Below are positions 46,240 to 57,980 of a stretch of 64,000 nt of DNA, piece by piece. The position numbers and the translations under genes were made by a program. Where the stretch lies: assembly GCA_021904315.1 (NCBI GenBank), contig CM038915.1:10912001-10976000 (forward strand), written 5' to 3'. This DNA comes from Sphagnum magellanicum (taxonomy: Eukaryota > Streptophyta > Sphagnopsida > Sphagnales > Sphagnaceae). Each line of letters begins with the position of its first letter. Within the stretch, counting starts at the first letter, position 1. The notes under the pieces are model-generated. The model was not told where the DNA came from, did no database searches, and saw only the letters and a program-made list of their open reading frames with translations.

Positions 46240-49200
46240 TCCTTTAAATCATCCAGGACAAGGTTAAGCAGGCTTTTCATTTATCCCTTGATCAAGTTGT
46301 TCGAGATCCAATGGATGAGTTAACATGTTTCTTTTTTCTCCTATTACCATGTGGTTGTTTGCACATTATATTCAAAGAGATTGTTCAAATCAACAAGAGG
46401 TTTATGTCACTTTAGGAGGTTTATGGTGGGTGATTAGTATTTTCTTCAAAAAGAATCTTTTTGTGCTTCATGTGCTCCCTATTCCCATCGTTCATTGGAC
46501 AATTATTTGATCATTCGTTTTCAACAATGTTTAATTTTGGGTAGAGTTAGAGAGTATAATCATGTTGTTAAAGTTCTTCAACCCATGATGGTAACTATTC
46601 TTTCTAAGGACACCATTGTAACTTTACATCACCTACACCCCCTACCATCAAACCATGTCCTTCCATTTGTTTTTTACTATCAGCTTGAATACACCTTTGT
46701 CTTAGATAGGACGTTGTTTGCACAAGCTTTAGTCATTATTTCCCATTTGTCTTTCGATGGGCTACATGGGATGGTTTATGAGCATCTTTTGGGTTACTTC
46801 ATACCAAAGTCCCATCCTTAGGATTTTCAAAATTATTTTAAATTGTTGTTATTGTTGTTCATGGTGATAATCCTAGTTTACTGGTTCTAATGCTAGGGGT
46901 TAGCATATTGTTGGCAATGGCAAAGGACATTGGAGGTTTTCATTTTATTGCCGTAAGCAAGACATTTTGTCGATTTATTAGTTATTCCATTGTCCTATAG
47001 TTTCAAATGTTATTTTAAGAACACCTATCCCCCCATTAGTTCGAAATTTTGACCCTTGGAGATTGTGAGACCATCCCTTTTAGCATCAAAATTGTCGCAA
47101 CCCTATTTTGAAAGAATGTGAGGATGAAACTCACATTCCCGAAATTGGGACTTGGGAGTCTTTTGGGACTCCCAAAACTTCAGAGTTCGATTGCATGGGT
47201 CAAAACACCTCGCATTGGGGCATTCCTTATATCATTAGAAAATTATCAAAGTGTAGATGTCGGAAATGGGTTTGCATGGGCCATTTGAACATTTACAACA
47301 CACATTATGGCAAAAAGAAGGCCCGGGAGTCAAACTGGCAGTTTAACTCCCGACCACTAAAAGTCGGGAATCAACCTGACCCTGGTGCGTGTAGGTGGAG
47401 TGTGATACACCGTTGGAAAGCTCTCGAGGAGAGCTACAAGTTTGATTTAGACCTCATCCCAATCAAAGGTCTGAGTAAAGAGTTATGACCTTGCAAAGTC
47501 CCGAGAGTTCAAACCGGGAGAGTTTCAAGACTCCTCCTTGGGAGTCCCGAGACAAAAAGCCAGTCAGATGTACGTGTTGTGGAGAGACGCAAATAATACT
47601 ATATGAGAAAAGGTGGTGGCTTCCTTCGAGTCTGGGCCGTGGTGAGTCTTGTGAGTCCAGAGTTGCCCGTGGCTTGTCCTAGCACTAAAAAGTTCCAAAA
47701 AGTGAACTAACCAACTTGTTGGTTGGTTTGATGCAGGTTCGAGTAAGTAACTAAAGCTTGTCACTCTTCCTAGTCTCATCCCGGAGCTTTAGCATGCCCC
47801 TCTACCCCTTCTAGTGCTAAGAGCTGGGAGCATGCTCCGAGTTCTTCACAATTCCGCTGTTTGAGTAACTTAGACCCATCTTGGGTTTAACTAAAGACTT
47901 GAGAGCGCATCAAAAACCTTCTTTGACCTACACCCTAATTAGGGCGTGATGCAAATCAATGTTGAAAATGTTTTTAATAACATTTTTCGAGCTATTATTT
48001 TTTAAGAGCTACAAGATGCTGAAGGACTTTTGGTGAACATTTTCCTTTTTATTAGTTTGTTTTATGGTGTTGATTTTTCTTTACTACTAGCATGGGTAGC
48101 ATGAGGAAAGGGTCACCATTATTGTATCATCTTTCAACATGAGGTAGGATGAACATGGAAAAGGTTTTTTATTTACCTTAGCCCATTATCAAACACTTTT
48201 AGAAACCATTGTGCAAACCCCTAATTATGTCTTTCCATCCTTAGAAGATGATACACACATCATGGGCCCTATGAACGAGATTGTCTCCACTTTGACCACC
48301 TTTTGACCCAGTTAACCCTAGTTGGGCTTAAGGTCAAGGTGTCAAAGTGTAAACTTTGGAATCCATTTCGAATTTTTTTAGGCATTGAGATTCTTCAAGG
48401 TTATTCTTTGGTCATATATGGTTTACACATTTTGGGTGTGTTAATGGGTTTTCAAGTCTTTATTACATTTTTTTGGATAAAGTTTTATTTCAAGGCGTGG
48501 CGCATATCAATGATCTTCTTTTGGAAAACACAAGTTGCATTGGGCATTTTGTCGTCATGTGTCGTTTGTCAACCTTCTTATTTCATTTGGATAATTCTTC
48601 ATTTTTTTTCCTTCTTGTCTTTTTTAACGAGCTTCAACAAAAGCTATTATGCATGTATGTGAAAACATCATGGGTCTAGGGTCTTGGGAGTTTATCCAAG
48701 GCCTTTTAACAAGGTGTTAGGCCCAACTATTGATATCCTTTGGTGGTATAAACCTTTTATCTATGGAAGATTGTGTCCCATTTATTTTTCTAGGTAGTGG
48801 GCCTTTGGTAACTTTGTATTTGTGCTTTAGGTTTCATATTTTCAATAAACTTGTTTTGGAGAAGTACGTTTATTAGATTAAAGGGAACCCACACCTCCTT
48901 TTGTTATTCTTTCATGCAACTAGGGATATCCTTTTGCCTATGGTTAGAGAAATGCACCTTTCTTTTGAAAATTGATAATTATCAACACCTCAAGTCTATA
49001 GGCATCGTTGATGGACATCCATCATGACACATCCTTTAGGTCTATCTTGGAGGATGACTCCATTTCTTCAACATTTAAAACTCACATTTGCAATTGTTCA
49101 AGCAAAGGGGTAGGGCTATGGTTAATTGTTAGGCCATCTATTTGTTTATTTCACATTGCACATTTTACCTTCACCTCTATGTTGCATTTTTGTTTTAGTT

Positions 49201-49900
49201 TGATTCAACCTCTGGCATTTAGTCTTTTCATGTGTGAATGTGAACATGGGTTAGATGCATCTAGCACACATTTAACATGTTATTCGTTTGGAGGTTAACA
49301 TATAGCCACACATGACGTCATTAAAGACATCATGTATGCCCTCGCTCAAGAAAGTGAACACATTATATGGAAAGAACGATGGTATGCCTTTACATTAGAA
49401 GTTTCATTATGAGTCCATTTCTACATGATTCATGAAGACTAAGTTTTTGTTGCCAATGTGGTGGCTATTGATTCGATAGGGGAGACAATGGCTATGAGTG
49501 TCATTAGTTGACCAGCAGGTGCATCTACAAAACTTAGTGCCATTGCTAAATTCGCAATTATAGAAGGCTCCATGATGGGCACCACTTTATTTCAATGGCC
49601 ATGGAGGTGCACGACGTTCTTGAGCGTGATATGGATCATGTCATCAAGGAATGTGTTTGTCTTTTCCATAATAAATAATCAAGAGGTCATTTATTCTTAT
49701 TTTTTTGCATTTAATTTTTCAAGCAACATGTTAATATTACTCTTCAACATGATTTAGCCTTTACTATAAATAAGAAGATTACATTGGTGAGAGATGTTTG
49801 TTCTCGACCTTCTATTACTATTAAATCTCACGATTTGCATATAGATGACATTATAAGGGATGTGGGTGAGATAGCTTCCTACCATGACATGGATTAGCTT
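46240..49900 (+). pseudogene. Reverse-transcriptase pseudogene (LINE-like), split by an LTR-like insertion
   Basis: Conceptual translation across frames gives scattered but ordered RT blocks: VVRDPMDELTCFFLLLP near 46296-46350; LILGRVREYNHVVKVLQ at about 46531-46580; a break by the LTR-like insert (47093-47951); then VFNNIFRAIIF and a SLEDDTHIMGP segment at about 48238-48270, where the DD is the catalytic pair of the RT active site; then LVGLKVKVSKCKLW…GIEILQGYSLV (48310-48420) and LGILSSCVVCQPSYF. More downstream remnants run to about 49900. Frameshifts and stops are numerous. LINE-like is my best reading from the D-D context and the following 'KCKLW' block. The exact clade is not determined. 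Confidence 0.7.
47093..47951 (+). mobile_element. LTR-like repeat, copy 2 (probable solo LTR nested in the RT pseudogene)
   Basis: Begins TGTCGCAACCCTA and ends TAGGGCGTGATG, roughly inverted relative to each other, as LTR ends are. The flanks AAAAT (47088-47092) and CAAAT (47952-47956) may be a degenerate 5-bp target duplication. The RT reading frame is interrupted exactly here (…TIPFSIKI before, VFNNIF after). It shares blocks with 35132-36040 and is somewhat richer in G+C and better preserved. Confidence 0.7.
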
Positions 49901-50739
49901 TCTCCCTTCTTTGGTTCTTGCGGGTGGTGCATATTTTGACCTTTATATGGCCTTCCCTTTTGTCTTCCATGTGATGGTTTTGGCCAGTGATTATTGGATT
50001 TTGTGACCCTGTTTTATTGGTAAAGTTGAATAAAAGTAAATAACCAAACTTGAATGTGAAAAATATTAATGTACGGTCACATACTAAGCACCACTAGAGA
50101 TGCTCTCAGATTTTGGTTTTCACCTCCTAGTGGTTTTATGGAATCAAATGCATTTTTGATGATGTCCCATGTTTTGTTTTTATGCACTCAGATTTGGCCT
50201 ATCTTCATGCTTGATGAATTTCCTCTATATCACAAGAAAACAAAAAGGGGGCTGTGGGTATCACATTAAGAAAATGAAACAACAATGGCACATTGGGCAA
50301 TTTTTTTTCCAATGTAAATTTGACTAAATTTGTTAATTTTCTATTAAATCTTGCCAAATTTTGATACAAATTTTTTGAAAATAAACAAACAAACAACCAA
50401 AGAAATAAATAAATCTAGAAGCTTCATTAATAAGGAAGAAACCATAACCCCAATTCAAAGTAATTAGTTATTTTCAAGTGGAAACTAGAATCTTGCTTTT
50501 TTGGTTTTTCATTTATTTGACTAAAACAAAAGAATTCCAATGAGTTGCACACTAAGCATAGCAATCTTATTGAAATGGTTAATAAAATTAAATAAAATTA
50601 TAAGTGGAGTTCAGGAGCAATAGAAAATTTTAATATTTCAATGTTTTGATATTTTTTTAAAAAAATTGAAAAGATCAGCTATTTTTTGGGGGGCATCCAG
50701 AAGATTCATCCACAAGCCTGAGAGTTTGCACTTTCCTGT
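49901..50739. other. Intergenic, no gene seen
   Basis: AT-rich spacer between the RT fossil and the 54-bp repeat region. Confidence 0.45.
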
Positions 50740-50850
50740 GGTGCCAGTTTTTCATCTATGAGTACATGGATGATAACAGGAGAGGAACGAGCTCGGTTGT
50801 GGTCCTGGTTTTTCGTCTATGAATACATGGAGAGGGCGGAACCAGGGTTG
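50740..50850. repeat. Two isolated units of the 54-bp repeat
   Basis: GTTTTTCATCTATGAGTACA (then TGGATGATAACAGGAGAGG) and GTTTTTCGTCTATGAATACA. These are the same unit as the main array at 51200-51600, separated from it by about 350 bases of other sequence. Confidence 0.75.
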
Positions 50851-51199
50851 GGCGGTTATTTGAAGCAGGAACAGACCCTGGGCGGTTATCAGGGCGATTC
50901 TTAGGATTCACAACCGGGATTCTCACACAATCAAAGACCCAATTTCGGAATATAATCACGGTTCTCAAACAAGTGAAAAACTATCAAATAAGTGACCGTA
51001 AAACTGCCAGTTCTTTACTGGTTCTTTCATGAAAACCTCGGGTTCTTAAGGTTTTAAAAATAACCAGGAGCCGCGGTTCTTTGATTCCCAAAATTTCCAG
51101 AGAACCGAAGCTGACAGTGCTCTAATTCTGAGATATTTACAGGACCGGCGGTTCTTTAAAAATAACCTCAGGGCACTGCTCGGAACTTCCTGGCGATGG
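50851..51199. other. GC-richer spacer between the two 54-bp repeat blocks
   Basis: Contains several GGCGGTTAT and GCGGTTCTT words (near 50846, 50880, 51074, 51147), themselves a loose repeat. No gene. Confidence 0.45.
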
Positions 51200-51600
51200 T
51201 CCTCGTGGATGATAACAGGAGAGTGACAAGCTTGGTGATTTTTCGTCTATGAGTACATGGATGATAACAGGACAGGGACGACAGTTCTGTGGTTTTTCGT
51301 CTGAGTAAATGGATGATAACAGGACAGGGACAACATCTCGATGGTTTTTCGTCTATGAGTACATGGATGATAACAGGAGAGGGGCGAGAGCTTGATGGTT
51401 TTTCGTCTATCGATGACAACATGAGAGGGACGAGCTCGGTGGGTTTTCGTCTATGTGCACATGGATGATAACAGGATAGGGACGAGAGTTCGGCGGTTTT
51501 TCGTCTATGAATACATGGATGATAACAGGAGACGGACTAGAGTTCGGCGGTTTTTCGTCAATGAGTACATGGATGATAACAGGGGAGGGAAGACCTCGGA
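51200..51600. repeat. Tandem array, ~54-bp unit, 8 copies, upstream of the SSUH2-like gene
   Basis: Unit: GTTTTTCGTCTATGAGTACA, then TGGATGATAACAGGAGAGGG, then ACGAGAGTTCGGCG. Copies start near 51200 (partial), 51239, 51294, 51346, 51400 (shortened), 51446, 51498 and 51552. Because the unit is near a multiple of three, long open frames appear on both strands; their peptides simply follow the unit. The array ends about 120 bases before the start codon at 51720, so it lies in the promoter or 5' leader. Confidence 0.85.
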
Positions 51601-51719
51601 GCTTGCTGGCGATGGTGAGAGTGTCTTGCGCAGCAAGGCAAGCTTTTGCCATAGCTCTCCTCAGTGCACACGAACAATCACAGCTTGTTTTGTTTTGCTG
51701 AGCTGCGCGGACGCCGGAA

Positions 51720-54700
51720 ATGGAGAGTGGTGACGACAGGCAGCCGTTGTTATCGGCATCGGCACCTCACTTCACAGCAACGTCTTCCCACTTGTCGGCA
51801 TTCCGACCCCTTCCTGGCGCACGTAAAGCAGCTTTCATTCCTCATTTGGCTTGTCTTGTTTCTCCCTTTCTTTTCTGTCTTTTTCATCGCGTGTCTTGTT
51901 TCTTCTGACAGGATCTGAGAAAATGCATTTCAGTTTTTTTATAAAAATTCTCTCGTTTTTTTCTTTTTCCTGTACCTTGATTACATCTGAGCGTTGGCAT
52001 GCCTGTCCATGCATCTTCTTGGGGTTTGTGCGGCTGTTTTGGTTTTGCACTAGCCGCACTAGTCTGGATTTGAGGTTCTATCTGTCAAGCTCTGAAGACT
52101 TTTCAGTTTTGTGGATCGGCGAAAATTGAGAATAACTGAAAGATTTGAGTAAAGACGTTTTGCTGCTGTGAAATCCATTTCATTGTGGAGATCTCCACAT
52201 GCCTGGTTTCATTGTGACCGAGTCTGGTTTCATAAGTTCTCTTTCATTCAGCTCAAGGTGATCATCGGTCAAGTGTTTTCTTCTTAAGCATGATAGTTGT
52301 AAGCTTTGTGGTTGGGGCTCATAACCATTAGAAAACTGCTTGTGGTTTCAAATCTGGCTTCTCGCCAGAAGAACTTGCCCCTAAGAGTCAAACAGAAACA
52401 TAAATTAATTATCTCCTCTTTGTGAAACTCTAGGGCAACAAGGTTGCTCTTACAACAGGGGATTAAGAAGTATCCACCTTGTTGCAGTAGATTTTCCATG
52501 ATGGAAAGGCACTTGTTAGGTTCCTCAGTAGACAGTGCACCATTCTTCTTCTTCTTCTTCTTCTTCTTCTTGTACAAGGTTGACATCACAGTTGACAACT
52601 TTGTCATGTTTTCTTGAACCTGTGCTTGCTATTTTATTTGGTCCACTTTCTCTCTCCCATGAATGTGCCATCTCTGAAGCAATCTCCTATCTATTTGTCT
52701 CCAAATATTCTTCCATGCTGCATAGCCTGGAACTCCAACAATGAGCAATGATGACTATGATTGTGCCATGTGAGTACATGTTATATTTCTCTATTGAAAC
52801 AGGACTGCTTCATGTTTGCACCTGAATCTATTTTGATATAGTTTTTCAGGCATGATGAAGTTGAAGAATTTGGGTGTGTTTTGTAATGCAGAAGAGGGTG
52901 AGGGTCAATTGAGCGAGTGGGCAGAAGGACAGTATGCAACAGGTTCATCACAAATAAAGGCCAGTGTGCCACCTGTGGAAACTGCATCACTGGCAACAGC
53001 CAATGAGATCCGAGAAGCTGCATCACAAGATCCCTACCCTAAATGGATTTATGGTGCTCTTGTCACCCCTGACCCCCCATTGCAGCAAAATTTTACCCCT
53101 GGCAATGGCAGTATTCATGGGGATTATCAAAGGTCACAAGGGCCACCACCTAGGTGAGGCCAAAACTGTAATCCCTAAGCTCAACAATTAGTTCAGCAAC
53201 CATACTGCCTGTTCAAAATCTTTATCCCACAGAGGAAAATCCTCTGCCAACTTGGTGATAGCTTGTTTACAGAGTGGATAATACTTGGATCATGTTCATG
53301 TGTCTTTCTTGCAATCTGAGGCATGATCTGATGCATGGTTGCAATTAGAAGCTCAGGGCAGCAGTTTTTGGTTGTTGAATTGCAATGTGGGACTGGGAAT
53401 GTGCAGTGTTGAAGGGCTACATGAGGAAGAAATCAGGGAGCTTCTGACGGACTATGTAGACAGGTATGGATGCTGGGGCAGGCGACCTGCCCATAAATGG
53501 TCCATTGAGAAAGTGGAAGACTGTAATGTCTTCATTGGCACCCTAGAGACTTTTATTGAGGAGAGAGAGGTGGTGGAACAGGTCAAGCCTTACACAGGGG
53601 GTCAGGTTGATGACAATACAGGAGCTCGTGCTCCTGGTCCTTGGGAAGTTGACATGCGGAATGAGTTTCCACTACTCTTCATTTCAAGGAAGGAAGCCAT
53701 CCTTAAATTGCCTCACTCGGAATCAGTTGCAAAATGTCCAGGTGCAAACTCTTTTCTAACTCAGAGGAATCAAGATCTGCAAGCTCCATTCCCCTTGCAT
53801 CTCCAACCAAATTCTGATGTCTGAGTGGTACTATCTGCTCAAATTTTCTATGTCTGTGAAGGAGCTGGGTTTCCTAACTGAAAGGCTTCTTGTTGAACTC
53901 TGACACAAATCATCCTACCTGAAACCTTGAGAGATCTACACAAGCTTTGAATCACTGAGAGTCAGAAAGATCTGGAAATATGTTGTGAGAAATGCAACCT
54001 TTCAGACCAAGCCCTGTTTAAGATTTAAAGTGAGTTGATTTGGGCTTAGTTCGAATTTTGTTGGAGAGCATGACATGACAACAAAAAATGTGCACAGATA
54101 CATATGCAGACAAGTATCTGCAATATCGGAGCATCGCTCATCTTGATTTTCTGATCCTGCAGACTTGGTGATATCTCCTTAACTTGATCATAGGAGTGTT
54201 AACACTTGCCCAAAGGCTATTTGCAATTGTGTTATCATGATCTCCTGATGGCTCTGTTGGGTATACTGATGAGTGTTTTCACAGGCTTGACTGTTTTGAT
54301 GAATTTTCCCAAATGCTGAATCCCAAATTTACATGTCCTAGTTGGCTGTGTCCTACCATACTTGGTTGTGCAGATTGCCATGGCCGGAAGGAGGTGGCTT
54401 GTCCATCATGTAACAAGAAGATTGAAGGGGGTACTTACAAATCATTGCAATTCACAGAGTGTCCACGGTGCTATGGCCGGGGCCTCTTAGCACACCAAGA
54501 TGGCTCTGACTCCAAGTCAGTGCATTACTTATAATCTTCACTTTCCAGTTCTCTGATGTTCATTCATATGCATGGCCAAATACATGGGATGTCTTTTTGG
54601 AAGATTTTATCGGCATCTTTGCAGTCTGATTCTGCAGCAGGAGTCTTCATTCTCACAATGTCAATTGGAGCATATAAGGGCATAGCAGTGAAGGGATTTT

Positions 54701-55454
54701 GTATGTGCAGATGCCGTGAATGTGATGGGAAAGGAAGAATCCCCTGCACACAGTGTAATTCACGAGGATTGATCAAGTGCAAAAAATGTGATGGGTCTGG
54801 TGTCTTGCTCAAGGGAAAGCTTCTCACTGTGACATGGTTAGAAACTCTGTTATCTTTCCTGTCTGAAGTGAGAATCCTAGTGGCCTCATATTTCTAACGA
54901 TAGGATTTGTATATGACATTCTTGTTTCATTTCTTTCGCCATTCTGAAAGCATTTACAATCCTTTGTCTTTTATGGAATTCTTGTGTGCTTTGGCTAGGG
55001 TATTTGCCATCACCTTAATAGTCAGGGTCCTGTTTCGCCTTGCTTTCTGTGAGTTCTGATTTATGCTGTATTTGATTGCTGCAGGAGGACATTAGTGAAT
55101 AAGAAGATAAGTGCATCACATAATGCAACCCTCGTGCCAGATGAGGTGTTCCATGAAGCAAAAGGGGTGCAGCTGTATGTCAGTGAGGCATATCAGTGTC
55201 ACCCTGTAAGTTTCCCAAACTCTCAAGGCCTCACAAAGCTGTCATCTGATGTAATCCGTGAGCGAAATCATGTCCCAGCCTCAGCCCGTGTAATCTGTGA
55301 GCGGCATCAGATACACATGATCCCAGTGACCCGTGTAACAGCTGCTGAGGGCAAAAACTCATTCAAGTTCTACATTGTTGGCTTGGAGAAAAGGATATTC
55401 CTAAAAGATTATCCATCTGCTTGCTGTATGGATGGTGTTTGCACTATATTGTAG
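51720..55454 (+). CDS. SSUH2-like protein (DnaJ-type CxxCxGxG zinc-finger), six exons
   Basis: Exons: 51720-51822, 52892-53153, 53407-53741, 54374-54515, 54711-54836 and 55085-55454. All have GT donors and AG acceptors, phases agree, and the total is 1338 nt, or 445 residues. The protein has a polar N-terminus (MESGDDRQPLLS), a conserved helical segment (EEIRELLTDYVDRYGCWG), and then six C-x2-C pairs between about residues 231 and 320 (CPDCHGR, CPSCNK, CPRCYGRG, CRECDGKG, CTQCNSRG, CKKCDGSG), a DnaJ-like cysteine-rich zinc domain. The C-terminal domain has RHQIHMIPVTRV and FYIVGLEKRIFLKDYPSACC. This order matches animal SSUH2 (ssu-2 homologue). There is no J domain. Molecular role in plants is unknown to me; a chaperone-like or protein-binding role is inference. 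Exon 1 and its join are the least certain part. Confidence 0.85.
52543..52571. repeat. (CTT)9 microsatellite in intron 1 of the SSUH2-like gene
   Basis: Nine near-perfect CTT units. The Ser-rich and Lys-rich open frames across it are artefacts. Confidence 0.85.
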
Positions 55455-57980
55455 AGCACTCTACTGTATGTTCAAACTTCCTACTACTTTGAGCTAATTT
55501 CTCCCATTGTGCCAACTATATCTGGTTGTTAATAGTCCTGTATACGGTAAGTGTGCTCTTATTCCTTGGGTTTCTCTTACAGAGACAATCCAATTGTGTA
55601 TTGTTAATGGTTGGATCTGAAAAGGTGGGTATCTCCACATTGTACCCAAGGAATGTTCTGAGTAATGTGAAAGTATGTGATTTGCTGGACTGCAAACTTT
55701 CTGTGAATTGAATACACTGCATATCAAGTAGTTGCCAAAGAGTTTGTAAGAAATCTGTGCTGCCACTTCAGCCTGGTTTTGTGTTTTGTTGGCACTCCTT
55801 TTGTGAAGGCAATCAGAGTACTTATGAAATTTCTTAGTTCTTTCAATGGATTGGAATTCCTATTCTGTCAGCACTGCCTGCCATGAAGAGAGGTTGATGG
55901 TTGTGTCTGGATTTTAGCATAAGTAGTTGTGATCTGATGTGTAATTTGATTTTCAAAATCGATGGACACAACCCTGATGACCTGCTTATGAGGAGTGGAA
56001 GGTATGAGCATCCACCAGAGAGTGACAGTGATCAGTGATCTTTTTGTCTGCTTGGATAACCATTGCTATCAACCAACTGCAGTTAAAATCTGAAGATCCT
56101 TTCCATCCCTGCTCAGAACAAATAACCTATCAGATCATGGATTCTGTTTTCATGGTGTTGATGGATGGGGCCTCACAAAGGGCAATGGATGCAGTGTCCA
56201 TCCCCAAAAAGGACTTTTATGTTAAGTTCCTGATTCAATTGAAGAAAAATGGTCTCACAAGCATGCACTAGAATGGGTTTCAATGCATAGATTGATGGGA
56301 TGAAATTGTTTGATGTTAAGGCTGTGACAAGGACATTGCAAGTTCAAGAGTAGAGATTTGATTTCCAATAGTAAAAAAAACTCACATGCTTTGAACTTTC
56401 CACAGTTTTAAACTATTGGACTAAAGCTCAAATGCTTTGATTTTTCCAAAGCTTCTAAACTTTTGAACTGATTCTGCAACTAGGAAGAGACTGAATTGTG
56501 TTGTGCATGAATCAGAGTCTAAGCATTATAGAACCATGTTACATGATGGTATGATATGATCTTACTTTGGAAAATTGACGTCCATTCAAAGTTCCAAAGA
56601 ACTAACCAAGAATTATGTGAAGACATTTGAGAGATGCTCAAGGTACCTATTTGTAGAACTTCAAAGAGATTGACAATGTAACTTGTCCCAAGTATCTAGA
56701 AGGATGTGCAGAACAGAAATGCTTGCAGATTTGTGAAGGGCATGTCAATTTGCAAATGGTTGTGGAGGTTGAGCTGCATAGACTCATAACCACCTCTTGC
56801 TTCACTGCTGTATGATAATTATTCACTTCTTATAGGCATAACATGCAATTATGATAATTGAGTGCATGTATCGATTCTGCCAAGGCATCTTCAAGAATAA
56901 AAGGATAAAGATTGCAGTCAGCAACAAATAAAGCATATTAGGGTTCATGTTGCAGTTCACAAAAGATTCATGATCTGATCAGTCAGCGGCATTATTGATT
57001 TTCCAATTGCACAATTGCTCCTGTGTTACTAGCTCTATAATAAAATACAACTCAGTGCTCTATTTCACATGTGCAAGGAACAAAACCAAATTACAACCAT
57101 CTTTGACCATGTCCAGAAATGGTAATTTTGTCGATTCCATAAGACCAAATCTAGTTCTTGAGAAAGAAACTTTGACTGCAGAATGAAACCAATCACTGGC
57201 AATGCTAGTTCCAAAATTCTATTGTTGATAATCTCGACCACTCAAGAAAAATTCTTTCACTTTGCAAAATAGATTTTCAAAAAGCCTTTGAATGGGGTTG
57301 AGATGACATTAAATGCACTTACACATAAGAGAGAAAGAACATCTCAGTTGAACAGAAAAGGCAGATATTTCTTACTCTCGGGTAAAATAACCGGCCTTCA
57401 ATATCCAAAGATTTTGGGTCGCACTTTGTAACATTTTGACATTTGCACTGAAGACTAAATGGTCACTTAGCATATTTATTATTGTGGGGGTCCTTATCTC
57501 AAATCTTTGCAGTCCTCATTTATACATCCAGTCTTTATTTATAGAAAAATTTCTATAAAATAAAGAAAGGTCTCCCCTATCTAAGAAAGATGAAAACCCA
57601 TACAAGTATTTGGGCAAAACTTACAAACAATTTCAAATACTGGAAATAGCCTGTTTATCACTGTACAACAGTCACAGATGACACCAAGTTAGAGAGTCAG
57701 ATTCACAAAGATTACAATATAACCGCAATATCTCATGCTTAGATACTGGAAATCTATATTTTCCAAGCACCTGGATTTGAAGCATTAAGTATATCACCAG
57801 CATTTGGCGAATGTGATATGCTTTGGATGCCATCACCTGGAACATAGGTTTCAACCAAAGTACTGATAGCTTTCATAACTGATGCTGTGATGCTAGATAC
57901 AATGCGCTCATGGATCCAGAAAGTAGTCAAAATCCTGTCAAGTTGTTGACCACTATCCACCGAACAAAGAAACAAAAAAC
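55455..57980. other. Intergenic between convergent SSUH2-like and dilysine membrane-protein genes
   Basis: Holds the 3' untranslated regions of both genes, which face each other. Base composition stays moderately balanced to about 57300. The open frame at 56035-56271 is unrecognised. No RNA gene seen. Confidence 0.45.

Noticed and set aside
35132-47951. The two LTR-like copies as the ends of one 12.8-kb retrotransposon
   Set aside because: They are strongly diverged from each other, the second has its own near-duplicate flanks and interrupts an RT frame that continues on both sides, and the DNA between them holds unrelated fossils in the opposite orientation.
52735-52769. Possible extra exon (frame with SNDDYDCAM) before a GTGAGT donor in the SSUH2-like gene
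   Set aside because: In that frame it runs into a stop after the next acceptor. Using the acceptor at 52891 joins exon 1 directly in correct phase and gives a clean 446-codon total.
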